In this document: positions 7,806 through 10,000 of the stretch, piece after piece | How the letters are laid out: each line of letters starts with the position of its first letter | Position numbering within the stretch: the stretch's first letter is position 1 | Assembly (NCBI GenBank): GCA_037179515.1 | Contig: JAXCGZ010019466.1 | Span: 1-10,000 of the forward strand | DNA from: Halocaridina rubra | Taxonomy: Eukaryota; Arthropoda; Malacostraca; Decapoda; Atyidae | DNA: 10,000 bases | Direction: 5' to 3' | Notes under the pieces: model-generated | The model's database searches: none | Told to the model about the DNA's origin: nothing | The model's input: the letters and a program-made list of their open reading frames with translations, nothing else | Program-made: the position numbers and the translations under genes

Positions 7806-7828
7806 CAGTGATCCTTCGCTGGATCGCG
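7806..7828 (+). repeat. Left terminal inverted repeat of the Tigger derivative
   Basis: It begins CAGTGATCCTTCGC and includes ATCGCG, preceded by TA at 7804-7805. A second box, TACCGCGATTTT, lies about 30 bases inward, as in the left element (ATCGCGGTTTT on its strand). Confidence 0.85.
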
Positions 7829-7924
7829 TTTCTTGGCTCACGTTTTCACTGTACCGCGATTTTTTTTTTGGCAAAAACATATTTGAAAAAAACATATTTC
7901 ATTATCTAATTGATAAAAAAAATT

Positions 7925-8850
7925 TATTTCCCAGCCTACGAATAATAAAACAGTAAAAAATAGTAAAAAACATAAATTTAGATATACAGTATAACTCACA
8001 GTACTGCATCATGTGAAATAGTGTCCGATAGCGTACAATGTATTGGGGTCGCAGCTACGTGAGCTAGCATATATATTTATATTTCCAGTAGTTTCATGAT
8101 TTTATTGATAAAAAAATTTATTTCTTAGCCTAAGAATAATAAAATAGTAAAAACCATAAATACTAACAGTATTGCACCATGTAAAATATGATACCGGTAT
8201 CAGCGTTTCGGAAAACACAAAGGCTCTCACCTACGTGACCTAGTGAATATTAAAATATTCATTATTTTATTGATAAAACAAGTATTTCCTAGCCTAAGAG
8301 TAATAAAACAGTAAAAAATAGTAAAAAACATAAATTTAGATATGTAACTCACAGTATTAAATAGTAAAAAACATAAGTTTAGACATATAACTCACAGTAT
8401 TGCATCATATGAAATAATGTCCGATAGCGTACAATGTATTGGGGTCACACCTGCGTGAGCTAGCATATATATTAATATTTTCAGTAGTTTCATGATTTTG
8501 TTGATAAAAAAACGTATTTCTTAGCCTAAGAATAATAAAACAGTAAAAAATAGTAAAAAACATAAATACTAACAGTATTGCAACATGTAAAATACGATAT
8601 CACTATCAGCGTTTCGGACAAAGGCTCGCACCTACGTGAGATAGTGTCCGATAGTGTACAATGTATTGGGGTCGCAACTACGTGAGCTAGCATATATATT
8701 AAAATTTCCAGCAGTTTCGTGATTTATTGAAAAAAACGTATTTCTTAGCCTAAGAATAATAAAACAGTAAAAAATAGTAAAAAACATAAATACTAACAGT
8801 ATTGCAACATGTAAAATATGATACCGCTATCAGCGTTTAGGACAAAGGCT
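7925..8850 (+). repeat. Five-unit ~160-230 bp tandem array in the Tigger 5' region
   Basis: The anchor AGCCTA.GA(A/G)TAATAAAA recurs at about 7933, 8127, 8291, 8523 and 8747 (spacings about 194, 164, 232, 224). Each unit also carries CAGTAAAAAATAGTAAAAAAC or a shorter form. Two unit types seem to alternate: one with GTCCGATAGCGTACAATG and a GGGGTCGCA...ACGTGAGCTAGC block (near 8022, 8420, 8646), the other with a TATCAGCGTTTCGGA block (near 8196, 8605, 8829). The left element has only about two units, so this array has expanded. No coding content is supported. Confidence 0.85.
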
Positions 8851-8971
8851 TCCACCATCTTCCATTGTCTCGCCTCACTCGTTCAGTCTAACTCAGGTGT
8901 GTGCCGTTCACGTTGTGCTTATTAATACGTTTTGCTTGTGTTTTTTTTACTCGCATATTTTAACCTTTGCA

Positions 8972-9082
8972 ATGCCTCCCAAGCATCCTTCGTCTTCTAA
9001 GGCTTCTTGTAGTGAGCCTAAGCGGCAAAGGAAAATGTTAACCATAACAGATAAGGTAAGTTTACCTATCACGTACATATAA
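8972..9082 (+). pseudogene. N-terminal stub of Tigger transposase
   Basis: ATG at 8972 opens MPPKHPSSSKASCSEPKRQR, then KMLTITDKV, matching the left element's transposase (MPPKRPSSSKASGSKPMRQR, KMLTLTEKV) in the same position. After about codon 29 the similarity stops and the frame ends at 9082 with unrelated residues. The break falls at AAGGTAAGT (9053-9061), where the intact copy has AAGGTCAAACTG. The deletion removed the rest of both DNA-binding domains and the whole catalytic core. The stub would not act as a transposase. Confidence 0.85.
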
Positions 9083-9256
9083 ATTTACGTTGCATGCTGT
9101 TATTTATAAAGTAAAGGGTGGTTTTTTAACAATGCAGGGAGGGTTTATACAGTTTATATGGTGTAAACGTAAATATAACTTAAAATATCTATGTACATAT
9201 AGGGTGATCCTACTCCGCGATTTTCCTGTCTCGCGCCGGGTCCCGGAACCGAACCT

Positions 9257-9279
9257 TTGCGATAATTGAAGGAACACTG
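9257..9279 (-). repeat. Right terminal inverted repeat of the Tigger derivative
   Basis: Read on the minus strand from 9279 it starts CAGTGTTCCTTC and continues to TATCGCAAAGG. It pairs imperfectly with the left end at 7806, and TA follows at 9280-9281. Confidence 0.8.
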
Positions 9280-9414
9280 TATAGGTTATGTACCATATTT
9301 AGAATTTTGCAATGTTCTCAAATACATCATTATTATTTATTGTTTATTAGTTACAGTGTTAGCACAGAGATTTTTTTATTTTTTATTTTTTGTCACAAGC
9401 TTGTTTTATATATA

Positions 9415-9895
9415 CACCTAGTTCTCAGAATAACGCCTAGATAGGTTCTCAGAAGTGTCGGGTAAATGGAAAATCGCGTGAAAAAACGAGTCATTTTCCA
9501 TAGAAAATAATGATAAAAGGCATAGATACGTTCCATACCTTGCATAGACACACCATGCCAAAGATATAAGATAAGTAAAAACATATTTTATTACTACATA
9601 GCAAAGCAGAAATCTATTTTTAAGAGTATACAAAAGATATTCATATTCGCTTTACAGCTAGAAATTAACATACATTACTGTACTGTACTCTATTATGCAG
9701 TGGGCAAATGTCATACAGTACATTGGGACATGCATGGTAGCCGTAAGCAAGTAACTTCTGCGGTAGAAGAGGACAAGGATGCAGGAGAACGAACCTCTAT
9801 CTGCAAATGTAAACAAAGATAAAATAAAAATTATAAATAACCAAAGCAAGACTAAAAAACGAAAAAAAAAATTAATTATGCAATGCCTAAATCTA
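9415..9895 (-). mobile_element. Truncated second copy of the 964-bp Tigger-type element
   Basis: It starts at TA (9413-9414) with CACCTAGTTCTCAGAATAACG and follows the nested element at 3655 closely: GTTTCTCAGAAG versus GGTTCTCAGAAG, CAGTCATTTTCCATA versus GAGTCATTTTCCATA, GGCATAGATACGTTCCA, CCAAAGATATAAGATAAGTA, ACATAGCAAAGCAGAAA, CTCTATTATGC.GTGGGCAA, GTAAACAAAGATAAAATAA and ATGCAATGCCT. Similarity ends shortly after GCAATGCCTAAAT at about 9890, so only the left half remains. A LINE coding fragment begins within the next ~15 bases. The transposase stub present in the other copy is not included here. Confidence 0.88.
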
Positions 9896-9903
9896 CCAAA
9901 TGA

Positions 9904-10000
9904 CATATTAAAAAACTTAATCTACATTCTCTAGAGGGGCACAGAGTTAGAGGGGGGGATATGATTGAGGTGTATAAATCGTTTAAAGGGATCAACAGGG
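9904..10000 (+). pseudogene. Fragment of a third non-LTR retrotransposon (post-RT domain), continues beyond window
   Basis: In one plus frame the last bases read HIKKLNLHSLEGHRVRGGDM, then IEVYKSFKGINR. This matches the conserved segment after the reverse transcriptase in CR1/jockey-type LINE proteins, of the form L..L.L.SLE.RR.RGDMI.VYK...G. A Gly-Gly where the family usually has a single Gly-Asp context and the missing upstream coding suggest a truncated copy. It runs out of the window, so the lesions cannot be judged. It may mark an insertion that cut the Tigger-type copy at 9415. Confidence 0.7.

Larger units (their letters stand above)
7806..9279 (+). mobile_element. 1.47-kb deletion derivative of the left Tigger family
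   Basis: The left end at 7806 reads CAGTGATCCTTCGC and then GGATCGCG. The right end, read backwards from 9279, is CAGTGTTCCTTC...TATCGC. TA flanks both (7804-7805, 9280-9281). It contains an expanded ~200-bp tandem array, the family's 5' leader (GTCTCGCCTCACTCGTTCAG at 8867-8886, matching the minus strand near 1370-1390), and the transposase start at 8972. Nearly all transposase coding sequence is then missing and 3' terminal sequence follows. It cannot mobilise itself but keeps both ends. It lies in the URB1 intron downstream of exon C, in sense orientation, opposite to the element at 1-2035. Confidence 0.88.

Noticed and set aside
7663..7956. Open frame overlapping exon C and running into the intron
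   Set aside because: It is a different frame from the URB1 reading and crosses the GTAATG donor at 7750 and the Tigger end.

Overview
The window looks like a piece of an arthropod nuclear genome, most likely a decapod crustacean. It is AT-rich, has introns with GT-AG borders and long (TA)n/(GA)n microsatellites, and is crowded with Tigger/pogo DNA transposons and decayed non-LTR retrotransposons. The host assignment rests on the style of the transposons and is an inference. No bacterial gene, CRISPR array, rRNA or tRNA was recognised.

The only host gene I can support is a plus-strand gene whose three exons (2364-2535, 2837-2979, 7552-7749) join in one open frame. The peptide resembles the N-terminal region of URB1/Npa1, a large nucleolar protein of early 60S ribosome assembly. 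The first exons lie upstream of the window and most of the gene lies downstream. All the rest of the window is intron, filled mainly by mobile elements.

Layout: 1-2035 is the 5' part of a minus-strand Tigger element with a nearly complete but broken transposase, a terminal repeat ending at 2035 and a TA target site. A (TA)63 microsatellite, then (GA)n, follows almost directly. URB1 exon A comes next, then a short intron with a 41-bp duplication, then exon B. Exon B's splice donor is the first unit of a five-copy, 37-bp tandem array. The large intron (about 4.6 kb) holds a 5'-truncated RTE-like retrotransposon (about 3285 to after 5430) split at 3654 by a 964-bp Tigger-type non-autonomous element. 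It also holds an unresolved stretch and a second 5'-truncated retrotransposon (about 5950-7173) of jockey-like type with a short poly-A. Exon C follows. The next intron carries a plus-strand deletion derivative of the same Tigger family as the first element (7806-9279), a truncated second copy of the 964-bp element (from 9415), and at the right edge the start of another LINE coding fragment.

Nothing here forms a pathway or a new multi-gene system. The features most worth checking are the tandemly multiplied splice donor of exon B, the inverted Tigger copies that bracket the three URB1 exons, and the fact that two different Tigger families have each left short elements keeping both ends plus only the first ~30 transposase codons.
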